Notes: generated from the sequence alone by a model not told the origin. 64,000 nt of DNA from Bacteroidales bacterium (GCA_017395245.1 JAFPVR010000042.1:1-64000); one strand, 5' to 3'; counted from the stretch's first letter, positions 52,132 through 61,206 are shown. Translations and numbers: made by a program.

Positions 52132-54743
52132 AACACCGTCACCGTCCCCTTTTGCGTGAACCACTTCCCGTAGGGGTTCGAGTAATGGATAACATACTGA
52201 TAGACATTGCTGTAGAAGGTTTTCCCTTTGTACTCCCCACTCCATCGGAAACCTTTGTCTGTGGAGTAAAAAACAAGCTCGCCCCAACGGTTGTAGATGA
52301 AGATCTCGAAATCCTCAATCTGGTTCTGCGCCCGCTCGGGAAGGGAAAAAACGTCGTTCAGCCCGTCGGACCTGGAGGGGGTGATGGCATTGGGCAGATA
52401 CAAGGTGATGTCCGCCACAGCCACCACAATGGTCACGTGGATAACACTGTCACAGCCATAGACGCTTTGGTAAGCTATCGACGTGTCAATACGGTTTCCG
52501 CCTTCCAACAGACTCTCGCTCAAGAAGATGCCGTGGTTGTCGTAGGCTTCGCCTTCGGGGATGGTCTCTGTGAAGTGGAAATCGTATTCGGGGCGCACCC
52601 GCAGTTTCAGCACCACCACACTGTCGCAGTCCCCTACCTCGAACACACGCTCGTAGTAGAAAGTTCCCGCCGAGGCCGTCTCCGAGGCCGGGATTTCGAA
52701 GTTCTCGTCGCTGTAGGGCTCGCGCACGCAAATGTCCGCCGTGACGGTATCCCGGATCGGCGGACAGGGGTCGGCGGGGAAGTAGAAGAAGTTGTCGGTG
52801 GTGTCGCATTCCTGCTGCTGTCCGCCGTTTTGGGCAACGCCCGCGCCGTCGTCGTTGACCGCCACCACAATGGTCTCCACCCCCGGGAACGCCAGCAGCT
52901 CGTTGTCCGTGAACTGCGTGGTGATGGTCATGCAGTCGCCCACTGTAAGCGTAGCGGGGATCGTTTCCGTCCGAACCACGGTGCCGCCGTATGCATCTGC
53001 GTAGTACGTGATACTGAACGGGTTCTCCAACTGCTGTCCGCCGTCGTTGCAGAAGGTATAAGTGTAGGTGAAGACCCCGTTTGCATACGTCAAACTCGTG
53101 TCTGTCGTGGCGTGAACGTTCAACATCCGCGAGAACGGTTTGCCATACTGGTCCAACGTGGTGGCCTGCTGCAAGAAGTTGTTGAACGGCCGCCGAACCA
53201 CGCCCTGCGGGTCGGTGAAGGCCGTGGCGTTGTCGAAAAGCGGCACCGGAATGGTGAGGTCCTTGTTGACGTTGGTCACATTGTAGAGATACTGGTTCCA
53301 AACGGGCCGCGCCGGTGCCCATGGGTGAATTCCCCCGACAACCCACAATTGCCCTCCCACGAAACCAAGACCGCTGCCCACTTTGCCGCATGTGACAATC
53401 TCCGCCGCCCCGTCACCGTTTACATCGGCCACCACGGGATACTCTTTCCACGTTCCCGCCGACATGCTCTTGGTGTACAGGTTGTAGAACGGGATTGTGT
53501 CGTTGCCCGTCAGATGGCTCTTGCCGCTGCCGTTGATGATACGGAGTTTGTCCTGGTCTCGATAAACGATCTCCATAATATTGTCCTGATTGAAATCAAA
53601 CAGCGTCATGGAGGTCTGTCCCGACTCGTCGGCGTGCGTAGCCTGCCACTTGGTCTCCAACCCTGTGGAAGGGTTGTATTTCATGGCCGTAATGCGCGAA
53701 TTGCTGACAGGTTGTTTATAATCAATATAGACAAACTCCAAATAGCCGTCCCCGTCAATGTCGCCCACCAAAGGGTACCCGATGGTCTTGGCGTAATGAC
53801 TGTGGACAAACAGGATGTTTTCCGTAACGGGATTGTAAGCGTAAATGTAGGCACTGTCCGTGGTGCTATTGGAGGTGGCATCAATCACCACCAGCACATC
53901 CAATTGCCCGTCCATGTCAAAATCGGCCACGGCGATATTGCCGTCTTGCGGGACGCGCGAGGGAATGCCGATTGTTTTCACCTCGGTGAAACTGTTGAGC
54001 GAGACGTCCGTCCGACTGACAATGTCCACATGATAGAGGGTGTTGCCGCAAATGAGTTCCGGAATGGAGTCGCCAAGCACATCTGCGGCGAAAGACATGG
54101 CATTGTATGCCTGCTCGTTGCTCGCGCCCCGCCAGCAAAGCCCTTTGTTCCCGTTGGCAGGACCGATACAAAGCTGTTTGAGTGTGGCTGCATCATAAAC
54201 GGCATTGCCGACATAAACTTCGGGCCAGCCGTCGTAGTTGAAGTCGGTCACGGAGACCACCCCCACGCACGGTGTATTCACGTCGGAAGTGGCCAGCAGG
54301 TTACCGTTGATATCATAGGAACGGAGCTTGTTGTCGTAGCAATGCAGAATGACGGCCCCCTGCATCCCGCCGTTGCCGTCGGGGTATCGCACAATGGCGG
54401 TAGGCCCCGCAAAACCGGCGTAGATTTGCTGCGGAACGTTGATGGTGCCGATTTGCTGTAAATCCGCGCCGCGATAAATGCCCAGTTTCGTAGTGTAGTG
54501 GTTGTTGGAGACCGCCTTGCTGGCCACGATTTCCACGGTGCCGTCGCCGTCAATGTCGCCCACAATCGGCACATAATAGCAGTGGATGTCGTTGACATAG
54601 TGCAGCACTTGCGCGTCCCATGGTTGTTCCTGCGCGTCGGTGATGCAGTCGGCAGTCACCATGTTGTCCGGCAACACAACCTGTGCATACGAAACCGCCC
54701 AGGCAAAGAGGCAAGACATCCAAATCATCAACCGTTTCATCAT
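52128..54743 (-). CDS. Secreted FG-GAP repeat protein with type IX sorting domain
   Basis: An 871-residue protein. It has a signal peptide (WMSCLFAWAVSYA|Q). Residues about 60-450 carry FG-GAP/VCBS-like calcium-binding repeats ('VGDIDGDGTVEIVA', 'VTDFNYDGWPEVYVG', 'VADFDMDGQLDVLVV', 'VGDIDGDGYLEFVYI', 'VADVNGDGAAEIVTC'). Residues about 785-871 are the gliding-motility-associated C-terminal domain ('LPNAITPSRSDGLNDVF', 'FEIFIYNRWGELVFYSTDKGFRWSG'), the type B sorting signal for the type IX system. It is a cell-surface or released protein. The stop codon is supplied by a 28-bp palindrome. A -7 box lies at 54790-54797. Confidence 0.9.
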   Translation of the reverse strand: MMKRLMIWMSCLFAWAVSYAQVVLPDNMVTADCITDAQEQPWDAQVLHYVNDIHCYYVPIVGDIDGDGTVEIVASKAVSNNHYTTKLGIYRGADLQQIGTINVPQQIYAGFAGPTAIVRYPDGNGGMQGAVILHCYDNKLRSYDINGNLLATSDVNTPCVGVVSVTDFNYDGWPEVYVGNAVYDAATLKQLCIGPANGNKGLCWRGASNEQAYNAMSFAADVLGDSIPELICGNTLYHVDIVSRTDVSLNSFTEVKTIGIPSRVPQDGNIAVADFDMDGQLDVLVVIDATSNSTTDSAYIYAYNPVTENILFVHSHYAKTIGYPLVGDIDGDGYLEFVYIDYKQPVSNSRITAMKYNPSTGLETKWQATHADESGQTSMTLFDFNQDNIMEIVYRDQDKLRIINGSGKSHLTGNDTIPFYNLYTKSMSAGTWKEYPVVADVNGDGAAEIVTCGKVGSGLGFVGGQLWVVGGIHPWAPARPVWNQYLYNVTNVNKDLTIPVPLFDNATAFTDPQGVVRRPFNNFLQQATTLDQYGKPFSRMLNVHATTDTSLTYANGVFTYTYTFCNDGGQQLENPFSITYYADAYGGTVVRTETIPATLTVGDCMTITTQFTDNELLAFPGVETIVVAVNDDGAGVAQNGGQQQECDTTDNFFYFPADPCPPIRDTVTADICVREPYSDENFEIPASETASAGTFYYERVFEVGDCDSVVVLKLRVRPEYDFHFTETIPEGEAYDNHGIFLSESLLEGGNRIDTSIAYQSVYGCDSVIHVTIVVAVADITLYLPNAITPSRSDGLNDVFSLPERAQNQIEDFEIFIYNRWGELVFYSTDKGFRWSGEYKGKTFYSNVYQYVIHYSNPYGKWFTQKGTVTVL

Positions 54744-54789
54744 ATTGAGAGTATTACATGCTTATAACGTAAGTCTGCCATTTATGTTG

Positions 54790-54797
54790 CAAACTTA
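54790..54797 (-). promoter_or_regulatory. -7 promoter box for the FG-GAP protein gene
   Basis: TAAGTTTG on the minus strand, 47 bases upstream of the ATG. Confidence 0.45.
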
Positions 54798-54895
54798 TTA
54801 AAAAAAAACGTCCATGCCCTTTGTCGCACGAAACATCAAAATGGTTACTCGTTTCAAACTTTTTTTTCAAAAATACACCCGATAATAAAAAATGC

Positions 54896-54903
54896 TATTT
54901 TTG
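54896..54903 (+). promoter_or_regulatory. -7 promoter box for the multidomain flavoprotein
   Basis: TATTTTTG, 54 bases upstream of the ATG at 54957. Confidence 0.6.
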
Positions 54904-54956
54904 CCCCTCGTAATTTTTGGAATCAACAACAATCAAAAATAATAAGAACGAGAATC

Positions 54957-57900
54957 ATGTATCCAATCACACATCATCCCATCTTGGACATCCCCGAAAG
55001 GGAAATCACGACCTTTGAGTACAAGGGTCAGCAAGTGAAGGCCGCGAAAGGTTACACCATTGCCGCCGCCCTGCATCAGGCAGGCTTCCCCATCCACAGT
55101 CACAGTTTGAAGGGCCGTGAGCGCAGCATGGACTGCGGTATCGGCAAGTGCGGCGCCTGCGAGATGCTCGTCGATGGCGTAGTGAAGCGCATTTGCGTCA
55201 CCCTCGTGGACGGCGTGAAGAAGGTGGAGGAAATCGCCCACAACTATCTTCCCGAAACCGACACTGTCAAACCCGCTGAGGGCCCGAAAGTCTATAAGAC
55301 CGAGGTCGCCATCATCGGCGCCGGTCCCGCCGGCCTCGCCTGCCGCGAACAACTCAACAAGTACGGCATCCCCAACATCGTCATCGACAACAACGACCGC
55401 ATCGGCGGACAGTTCACCATGCAGACCCACCAGTTCTTCTTCTTCGAGAAGGAGCAGAAGTACGGCGGCATGCGCGGCTTCGACATCGCCAAGACGCTCG
55501 CCGGCGACGACCACTCCGGCATCCTGCTCAACAGCACCGTGTGGGACATCCTTGAAGGCAAGCGCGTGGCCGCCAAGAACATGCAGGACGGCAGCATCTT
55601 CTTCGTGGATGCCAACTTCCTCGTCGTGGCTACGGGCGCATTCCCGTTCATGCCCACCTTCGAGAACGACGACCTGCCGGGCGTTTATACCGCCGCCGTC
55701 GTCCAGAAGATGATGAACCTGCAACATACGCTCCTCGGCAAGCGCATCCTCACCATCGGCGCGGGAAACATCGGCTATCTTACTTCATATCAGGCTGTTC
55801 AAGCAGGTGCAAAAGTCGTGGCCATCGTGGAAGCCATGGACCATGAAGGCGGATTCCCGGTGCAGGCCAACCGTGTGCGCCGTCTCGGCATCCCTGTCAT
55901 CACTTCCCACACGATGCTCAAGGCTATCCCCAACGAGGACCACACCGGCGTAATCGGCGCGGTGATTGCCGAATGCCAGAACTTCCAACCTGTGCCCGGC
56001 ACGGAACAGGTCATCAAAGACATCGACCTTATTAATATATGTACCGGTCTGAAGCCCGACAACCTCATCCTCGAAAAGGGCAAGGTCACCTTCGGACTCA
56101 ACACCTACGGCATCGGCGACGCCACCCGCGTGGGCGAGGGCACCTGCGCCGTGTTGCGCGGCAAACAAGCCGCCATGGAGATTGCCCAAGCCCTGAACGT
56201 GCGCTTTAACTACGACGACTACCTCGCTGTGACCAAGGATTACGCGGATTCCCAGCAACATCCCGTTCGCGTGTTGGAGAAACCCAACCGTCCCGCCGGC
56301 GACCGTCTGCAGAAGCCGTTCGTGATGGCCGACTGCCTCTACGGTTTCGCCTGCAACCCCTGCACGTTCGCCTGCCCGCAAGGCGCCATCACCAAAATCG
56401 CCACCAACCACGTGCCGCAAATCGACTACGACAAGTGCATCGGCTGTATGAAGTGCGTCAACCACTGTCCCGGTCTGGCACTGTTCGGCTACAACCTGCC
56501 TAAGAACTGGCTCTTCCTGCCGTTTGAGTACGATGCAGAGGAGAACGCCGAGGTCTTCCTCGTGGATGACAACGGCAAGAAGGTGGGCGAGGGTGTTATC
56601 GAGAAAATCACGAAGGGCGAGAACAAGACCCACGTGGCTCGCGTCAAAGCGTTGGATATCAACGGGGAAGCGTTGATGAATGTCACGGGCTTCATCCTGA
56701 AAGAGAAATATCCGAAACCGTTGGAATGGCAGAAGTTAGATGGCGAGATGGACGATCCCGCCTACGTCTGCCACTGCGACGATGTGAATATCGAAACGAT
56801 TCTTGCGGCGGTGAAAGGCAAAACCATCATCTCCGTGGACGAGTTGAAGCACATCACCCGCATCGGTATGGGCCCGTGTCGCGGCAAACGCTGTATCCCG
56901 CGCGTGAAGCTGCTGTTGGCCGGCCACGGTGTGGAAGTCGTAGGCGACGCCACCCCGCGCGGTCCGCTCTCTTCACAGCTCAACATCGGCGAGCTTTGTC
57001 CGAACGACAAACCGGCGGAGTTCGTAACTAACGTCCACGGACAAGCCACCAAGAAGGTCGAGTGCGACGTCTTCGTGGCGGGTGGCGGCATCACGGGCAG
57101 CGGCCTCTTCCGTTACTTCGCCGAAGCCGGCAAGAAGGTGGTGCTCTGCAACGCCGAACGCGGCTCCTCCTGGCGCTGCATCGGCGGCGGCCGTCCCAGC
57201 TTCTCCGTCCCGGAAATCGCCGACATCGCAGAACACAACCGCGCCATCTTTGAATCCATCCAGAAGGTTACCAACATCAACTACAAGCCCACGCGCTATG
57301 TCGGATTCGCCCACGATGAGGCCAACTACAAGGCGTTGGAGAAATCCCTCGAATGGAGCGACGGCTACATGGTGGATAAGAAGGACTTCCTGAAGGAGGT
57401 TTCGCCCTACTTCAACCCGAACCTCAACACCTACCAGGCCGCTTGTATCACCAATGCGTGCTGGCAGGCCACGCCCGGCCCCACCATCAATTACATCCGC
57501 AACCTCGCCATCGAAAAAGGCGGCGTTTTGCTGGAGGACACGCGCCTCATTGAGGTGCAGAAGACCGCCAAGGGCTTCATGGCCTTGGTGAAAACCCACG
57601 ACAAGCAGTATGTCGAATACCACTGCGAGCATTTCGTGAACGCGTTGGGACCAAGCGCCAACAAGTTTGCGGAGCAGTTAGGCATGTATCTCGGACTCTA
57701 TCCAATTAAGCACCAGGCCTTTATCACGCACCGCTTGCCGATGTTGGGTAAGGATGGCGACTCTTTGGACATGCTCATCGACCGTCGGAAATACAAAGGT
57801 TTCTCCGCCGTCTATGGACAGCAGTTTGCTGAAACCGGTCAGATTATTGGCTGTGCATCGCCCGCGACCGAGCAGCTGCAAGCCGGCAAGGAGCTGAAGT

Positions 57901-58187
57901 ACAACACGCAGGAGTTCCTGCAGGTATGCGCGGAGATGTTCATCGACTGGATTCCGCAGCTCAAGAACGTCAGCTTCCAGGCCACCTGGGCAGGTTACTA
58001 CACCGAGCCGCGTTACATCGTGGATCCCGAACACGGCCTCTTGGTCGGTATGCGCGGTCACGGCTTCATGCTCGGCCAGTACCTCGCCAAGATCTACGTG
58101 GACAAATACCTCGGCAAGGAGGCACCCTCCTACATGTCGCGCCTCGCCATCAGCGGCGACGGCCTCAGCGAAAACGCCTTCCAGTAG
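54957..58187 (+). CDS. Multidomain iron-sulfur flavoprotein oxidoreductase
   Basis: A 1076-residue chain with five redox modules. Residues 10-90: a [2Fe-2S] domain (CGIGKCGACEMLVDGVVKRIC). About 115-420: a pyridine-nucleotide-disulfide-type FAD domain ('VAIIGAGPAGLACREQL'). About 465-510: two cysteine clusters like a bacterial ferredoxin (CNPCTFACP and CIGCMKCVNHCP). About 600-655: a BFD-like [2Fe-2S] domain (CHCDD ... GPCRGKRC). About 700-1060: a second, DAO-type FAD domain ('VFVAGGGITGSGLFRYFAEAGKK'). It resembles a fusion of HcnA, HcnB and HcnC-type subunits of amino-acid or opine dehydrogenases. The substrate is not evident. Confidence 0.82.
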   Translation: MYPITHHPILDIPEREITTFEYKGQQVKAAKGYTIAAALHQAGFPIHSHSLKGRERSMDCGIGKCGACEMLVDGVVKRICVTLVDGVKKVEEIAHNYLPETDTVKPAEGPKVYKTEVAIIGAGPAGLACREQLNKYGIPNIVIDNNDRIGGQFTMQTHQFFFFEKEQKYGGMRGFDIAKTLAGDDHSGILLNSTVWDILEGKRVAAKNMQDGSIFFVDANFLVVATGAFPFMPTFENDDLPGVYTAAVVQKMMNLQHTLLGKRILTIGAGNIGYLTSYQAVQAGAKVVAIVEAMDHEGGFPVQANRVRRLGIPVITSHTMLKAIPNEDHTGVIGAVIAECQNFQPVPGTEQVIKDIDLINICTGLKPDNLILEKGKVTFGLNTYGIGDATRVGEGTCAVLRGKQAAMEIAQALNVRFNYDDYLAVTKDYADSQQHPVRVLEKPNRPAGDRLQKPFVMADCLYGFACNPCTFACPQGAITKIATNHVPQIDYDKCIGCMKCVNHCPGLALFGYNLPKNWLFLPFEYDAEENAEVFLVDDNGKKVGEGVIEKITKGENKTHVARVKALDINGEALMNVTGFILKEKYPKPLEWQKLDGEMDDPAYVCHCDDVNIETILAAVKGKTIISVDELKHITRIGMGPCRGKRCIPRVKLLLAGHGVEVVGDATPRGPLSSQLNIGELCPNDKPAEFVTNVHGQATKKVECDVFVAGGGITGSGLFRYFAEAGKKVVLCNAERGSSWRCIGGGRPSFSVPEIADIAEHNRAIFESIQKVTNINYKPTRYVGFAHDEANYKALEKSLEWSDGYMVDKKDFLKEVSPYFNPNLNTYQAACITNACWQATPGPTINYIRNLAIEKGGVLLEDTRLIEVQKTAKGFMALVKTHDKQYVEYHCEHFVNALGPSANKFAEQLGMYLGLYPIKHQAFITHRLPMLGKDGDSLDMLIDRRKYKGFSAVYGQQFAETGQIIGCASPATEQLQAGKELKYNTQEFLQVCAEMFIDWIPQLKNVSFQATWAGYYTEPRYIVDPEHGLLVGMRGHGFMLGQYLAKIYVDKYLGKEAPSYMSRLAISGDGLSENAFQ

Positions 58188-58226
58188 AGCCGTCATAATA
58201 TGGCGGCTCCGGATATGCTGCAAACG

Positions 58227-58258
58227 AAAAAACGGCCACGATTTGTGGTCGTTTTTTT
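58227..58258 (+). terminator. Rho-independent terminator after the flavoprotein gene
   Basis: Stem AAAAAACGGCCAC / GTGGTCGTTTTTT with a five-base loop and a run of seven T, 40 bases after the stop codon. Usable from both strands. Confidence 0.8.
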
Positions 58259-58264
58259 CATATT

Positions 58265-58292
58265 GTAGAGACGTGGAGTAACGCATCTCCAT
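58265..58292. repeat. Degenerate 28-bp palindrome-type element
   Basis: A left arm GTAGAGACG is followed by a poorly matching right half (CGCATCTCCAT). Probably a decayed copy. Confidence 0.55.
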
Positions 58293-58307
58293 GAAAACGC
58301 ATTGCAT

Positions 58308-58335
58308 GCGAAGACGCACGTCCGTGCGTCTCTAC
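58308..58335. repeat. 28-bp palindrome, core CACGTCCGTG, overlapping a stop codon
   Basis: The right arm and core are intact; the left arm is degenerate at its tip. Bases 58332-58334 form the TAG stop of the AraC gene on the minus strand. Confidence 0.85.
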
Positions 58336-59186
58336 TCGCTTTTCTTGTATTTTGTGGGCGACATTCCCGTCTCTTTCTTGAAATGACGGCTGAACGAAGT
58401 TTGGTCATCATAGCCCAGCATATCGCTGATTTGCTGTATGTTGAGGTCTCGGCGGGTGCGCAATAACAATTTGGCCTCCCGAATCAGGTAGGTGCATATC
58501 CAATGTTTTGCGCTGTGGCCGGTTTCCTTTTTGATGACATCGCTGAAATATTTGGGAGACAGGAAGAACAGGTCGGCATAATACCCGACCGAATGTGACT
58601 TGCCGTGGTGATCGGCAATGGCTTGGTAGAACTTTGCGCTGAGCCGCTGCGGGGCCAGTTCCTCCTGCGTTTCGTTCTCATGGCGGTAATGGTCGGTCAT
58701 CTCTAACAATACGTACAACAGACTTTCCATCAGTTGCTTGCGGGATGATGCCTCGCTACTTCCCACAATGCGTATCGTCCCGATAATGTTCATCAAATTC
58801 GCATACTGGCTATCAGTAAGATGGAACGTGGGACGTTCTTCGTAAAGGAAACGGCTGCGAAAAGTGATATGCGAGCTGAGTTCCTTGAATTCTGTCGCCG
58901 ACACGACCACGAGTGTGGAGATGAAGTCCTCCGACAGCTGTTTCACCCAAAGCGTGCGCCCGGGATAAACAATTGAGACCTCTTGCTGACCATAATGGAT
59001 ATGATGAGCGTTATATTCTGCAGCGATTTTCCCCGCGTGACAAATGCCATAAAAGTAGTTTTGCGTGGAGTACGGTTCGTCCAATACGGGCACCTGCGTG
59101 ATGCCATCAATCACTACAATTCCCTCCTTTTCAATTTGCTTCTCAAACTGGAGGATACTCTTCTTATCTATCTTAACCTTTTTCAC
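58332..59186 (-). CDS. AraC-family transcriptional regulator
   Basis: A protein of 284 residues if started at a GTG at 59186. A longer frame from an ATG at 59234 is possible, but it would begin upstream of the -7 box at 59191-59198. An N-terminal cupin-like sensor region is followed by a C-terminal AraC double helix-turn-helix ('KYFSDVIKKETGHSAKHWICTYLIREAKLLLRTRRDLNIQQISDMLGYDDQTSFSRHFKKETGMSPTKYKK'). The ligand is unknown. It is convergent with the flavoprotein gene and downstream of the AMP nucleosidase gene. The TAG stop comes from a palindrome. Confidence 0.88.
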   Translation of the reverse strand: MKKVKIDKKSILQFEKQIEKEGIVVIDGITQVPVLDEPYSTQNYFYGICHAGKIAAEYNAHHIHYGQQEVSIVYPGRTLWVKQLSEDFISTLVVVSATEFKELSSHITFRSRFLYEERPTFHLTDSQYANLMNIIGTIRIVGSSEASSRKQLMESLLYVLLEMTDHYRHENETQEELAPQRLSAKFYQAIADHHGKSHSVGYYADLFFLSPKYFSDVIKKETGHSAKHWICTYLIREAKLLLRTRRDLNIQQISDMLGYDDQTSFSRHFKKETGMSPTKYKKSE

Positions 59187-59190
59187 AATG

Positions 59191-59198
59191 CAAAAATA
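59191..59198 (-). promoter_or_regulatory. -7 promoter box for the AraC-family gene
   Basis: TATTTTTG on the minus strand, only five bases before the proposed GTG start, so the transcript would be leaderless or nearly so. Confidence 0.55.
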
Positions 59199-59253
59199 GA
59201 AAAAATCTCCATCATATTTGCGAGAGCCATTCACAGGAAGATTATAAACGGAT

Positions 59254-59293
59254 ATTTTGTATAATGATTCTTACTTTTTGAATTATACAAAAT
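59254..59293. promoter_or_regulatory. 12-bp inverted repeat upstream of the AraC-family gene
   Basis: Perfect arms ATTTTGTATAAT (59254-59265) and ATTATACAAAAT (59282-59293), 16 bases apart. It could be an operator for the regulator or a hairpin ending the AMP nucleosidase transcript. Confidence 0.5.
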
Positions 59294-59333
59294 CTCGATT
59301 TTGTGCAAAAGTGGTTTAAGAAAAGGTCGATTC

Positions 59334-60122
59334 TTATTCGTAATAGTCGAACCGTAAGTGCTTCACCGAGATGCCCTTGTTCTGGAGTTCCTGCAGCGAC
59401 TGGATGCCGATTTTCAGATGCATGAGCGCGAAGTCCGTCGTAACCTTCTGGTCGGAATAGGCAGTTTTGATGCCTTCGGGGAGCATAGGCTGGTCAGAGA
59501 CCATCAGCAGGGCGCCCGTGGGGATACGATTGTAGAACCCGACGGAGAAAAGCGTGGCGGTCTCCATGTCGACGGCCGTGGCGCGGATGCTGCGCAGGTA
59601 GTCCTTGAAGTTTTCGTCATACTCCCAAACGCGGCGGTTGGTCGTATAGACCGTGCCGGTCCAGTATTCCAGACCGAATTGTCGGCTGATAGTCGAGGAT
59701 ATGGCTTTTTCCAGGTTGAAGGCGGGCAACGCGGGCACCTCCTCCGGGAAGTAGTCGAGCGAGGTTCCCTCCCCTCGGATACCGGCGATGGGCAGCAGCA
59801 GCGCCCCCAAACCGATGTACGACTTCAAGCTGCCGCACTTGCCCAAAAACAGCACCGCCTTGGGCTTCACCGCTGTCAACAGGTCCATGATGGTCGCCGC
59901 ATTTGGGCTGCCCATCTGGAAGTTGATAATCGTGATATTGTCGCTCGAAGCACACTGCATCGACTTGTCTTTGCCGCGTACTTCCGCACCGGTCAGATCG
60001 GCGAAATTCTGCACATAATTTTGGAAGTTCGTCAGCAGGATGTACTGCCCGAACTCCTCCAACGGCATCCCCGTGTAGCGCGGAAGCCAGTTTTTCACGA
60101 TATCGTCTTTGGTCTTTAGCAT
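59334..60122 (-). CDS. amn: AMP nucleosidase
   Basis: A 262-residue nucleoside-phosphorylase-fold protein. It has 'ITIINFQMGSPNAATIMDLL' near 65, 'AVLFLGKCGSLKSYIGLGALLLPIAGIRGEG' near 90-120, and the purine-binding 'ATAVDMETATLFSVGF' near 185. This is the short single-domain AMP nucleosidase of Bacteroidetes, which splits AMP to adenine and ribose 5-phosphate. It lies downstream of aroB on the same strand, after a heptamer tract. Confidence 0.88.
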   Translation of the reverse strand: MLKTKDDIVKNWLPRYTGMPLEEFGQYILLTNFQNYVQNFADLTGAEVRGKDKSMQCASSDNITIINFQMGSPNAATIMDLLTAVKPKAVLFLGKCGSLKSYIGLGALLLPIAGIRGEGTSLDYFPEEVPALPAFNLEKAISSTISRQFGLEYWTGTVYTTNRRVWEYDENFKDYLRSIRATAVDMETATLFSVGFYNRIPTGALLMVSDQPMLPEGIKTAYSDQKVTTDFALMHLKIGIQSLQELQNKGISVKHLRFDYYE

Positions 60123-60130
60123 CTTATAAA

Positions 60131-60158
60131 GGGTTATTGGTTATGGGTTATGGGTTAT
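60131..60158. repeat. Heptanucleotide tract (GGGTTAT)x4
   Basis: GGGTTAT, TGGTTAT, GGGTTAT, GGGTTAT in the short spacer between amn and aroB. Confidence 0.85.
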
Positions 60159-60171
60159 TGAGGCTTGATGG

Positions 60172-61206
60172 TTAATGAATAAATTCCTTGAGCAGCCCCG
60201 ACAGGGGCAAGAGCTCGGTAGCGGTAATAGCATAATCAGGAATGCCATGCCCGATCCGGTCAAGCAGCGTAAAATTCAGCGTTCCATCGTGGTTTTTTTT
60301 GTCGTTTTGCATATACGGGAGCAATTGTTCGAGAAAATCGGGGGTAATCTCCGGAATAAGGAAGAATTTCGGAAGGAAATCCGCAATCCGTTGCCATTCC
60401 GCCTTCGGTAGGAGTCCGTGTTGCATGGAAAGGCGGCTCTCGTAGTACAATCCCTGCGCCACGGCAATGCCATGGGCAATCGGTTTTCCGATTTCCGCAG
60501 CATGGCTTTCCAGCGCATGGCCGAATGTGTGCCCAAAGTTCAAGATATGCCTGACACCGAGATCATTAGGGTCTTTTTTGACCACCTCTTGCTTGAAATT
60601 GATGCAAAAGTCAACAAATTCTGTTCTGATTTCAAACAGGGATTTCATTTTGCACAGGTTATCAAACAGTTCCGCAGACCCGATGAGCGCATACTTCACC
60701 AATTCGCCAAAACCGCTGAGAACTTCCTCTCCTGGCAATGTCTCCAAAAAAGAAATGTCCGCAGGAAGTTGAATGTCAGGAAAATAGAAGGTGCCGACGG
60801 CGTTCTTCAAAAGCTGGAGGTTGACACCCGTCTTGCCGCCGATGGAGGCGTCAATCATGGCGAGCAAGGTGGTGGGAACGTTGGCATAGCGGACCCCGCG
60901 CTTGTAGGTGGAGGCCACAAAGCCGCCGAGATCAGAAACCGTCCCTCCGCCGAAATTCAGCAAAAACGTGTTTCTATCGCATTGCTTGTCAGCAAGATAC
61001 TGCCAAATCTGAACAGTCGTTTCGATGGATTTGCTTTGTTCACCGGCCGGCAGCACGATTTTATCCACGGAGACATCTTCCGACAAATCCGAAAAGTAGT
61101 CGGGATAGTGTTTCTCCACATTCTCATCCGTCAAAACCACCACATTTGAGATGTTTTGCCGCCGAAAATGTTCGGAGAGCTGCCGTATGATGTCCGATTT
61201 TGCCAT
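60172..61206 (-). CDS. aroB: 3-dehydroquinate synthase
   Basis: A 344-residue enzyme of the shikimate pathway. It has an NAD-binding 'LLNFGGGTVSDLGGFVASTYKRGV' segment near residue 85, 'TTLLAMIDASIGGKTGVN' near 115, 'GFGELVKYALIG' near 165 and 'HTFGHALESHAAEIGKPIAHGIAVAQG' near 230-255 with zinc-binding histidines. It starts at 61206, sharing one base with the folB stop. Its last 14 codons (LLPLSGLLKEFIH) are encoded by sequence of the GC-rich mosaic repeat. Confidence 0.95.
   Translation of the reverse strand: MAKSDIIRQLSEHFRRQNISNVVVLTDENVEKHYPDYFSDLSEDVSVDKIVLPAGEQSKSIETTVQIWQYLADKQCDRNTFLLNFGGGTVSDLGGFVASTYKRGVRYANVPTTLLAMIDASIGGKTGVNLQLLKNAVGTFYFPDIQLPADISFLETLPGEEVLSGFGELVKYALIGSAELFDNLCKMKSLFEIRTEFVDFCINFKQEVVKKDPNDLGVRHILNFGHTFGHALESHAAEIGKPIAHGIAVAQGLYYESRLSMQHGLLPKAEWQRIADFLPKFFLIPEITPDFLEQLLPYMQNDKKNHDGTLNFTLLDRIGHGIPDYAITATELLPLSGLLKEFIH
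60182..60222. repeat. GC-rich mosaic repeat, copy 4, inside the 3' end of aroB
   Basis: TTCCTTGAGCAGCCCC, the GACAGGGGC hairpin and AAGAGCTCGGTAGC match copies 1 and 2. The copy lies entirely within aroB coding sequence near its stop. Confidence 0.8.

Noticed and set aside
52152-54461. A 769-codon open frame on the plus strand opposite the FG-GAP protein gene
   Set aside because: It is antisense to a clear secreted protein, has no recognisable domain and is rich in V, H, R and G, as expected from the complement of a biased codon set.
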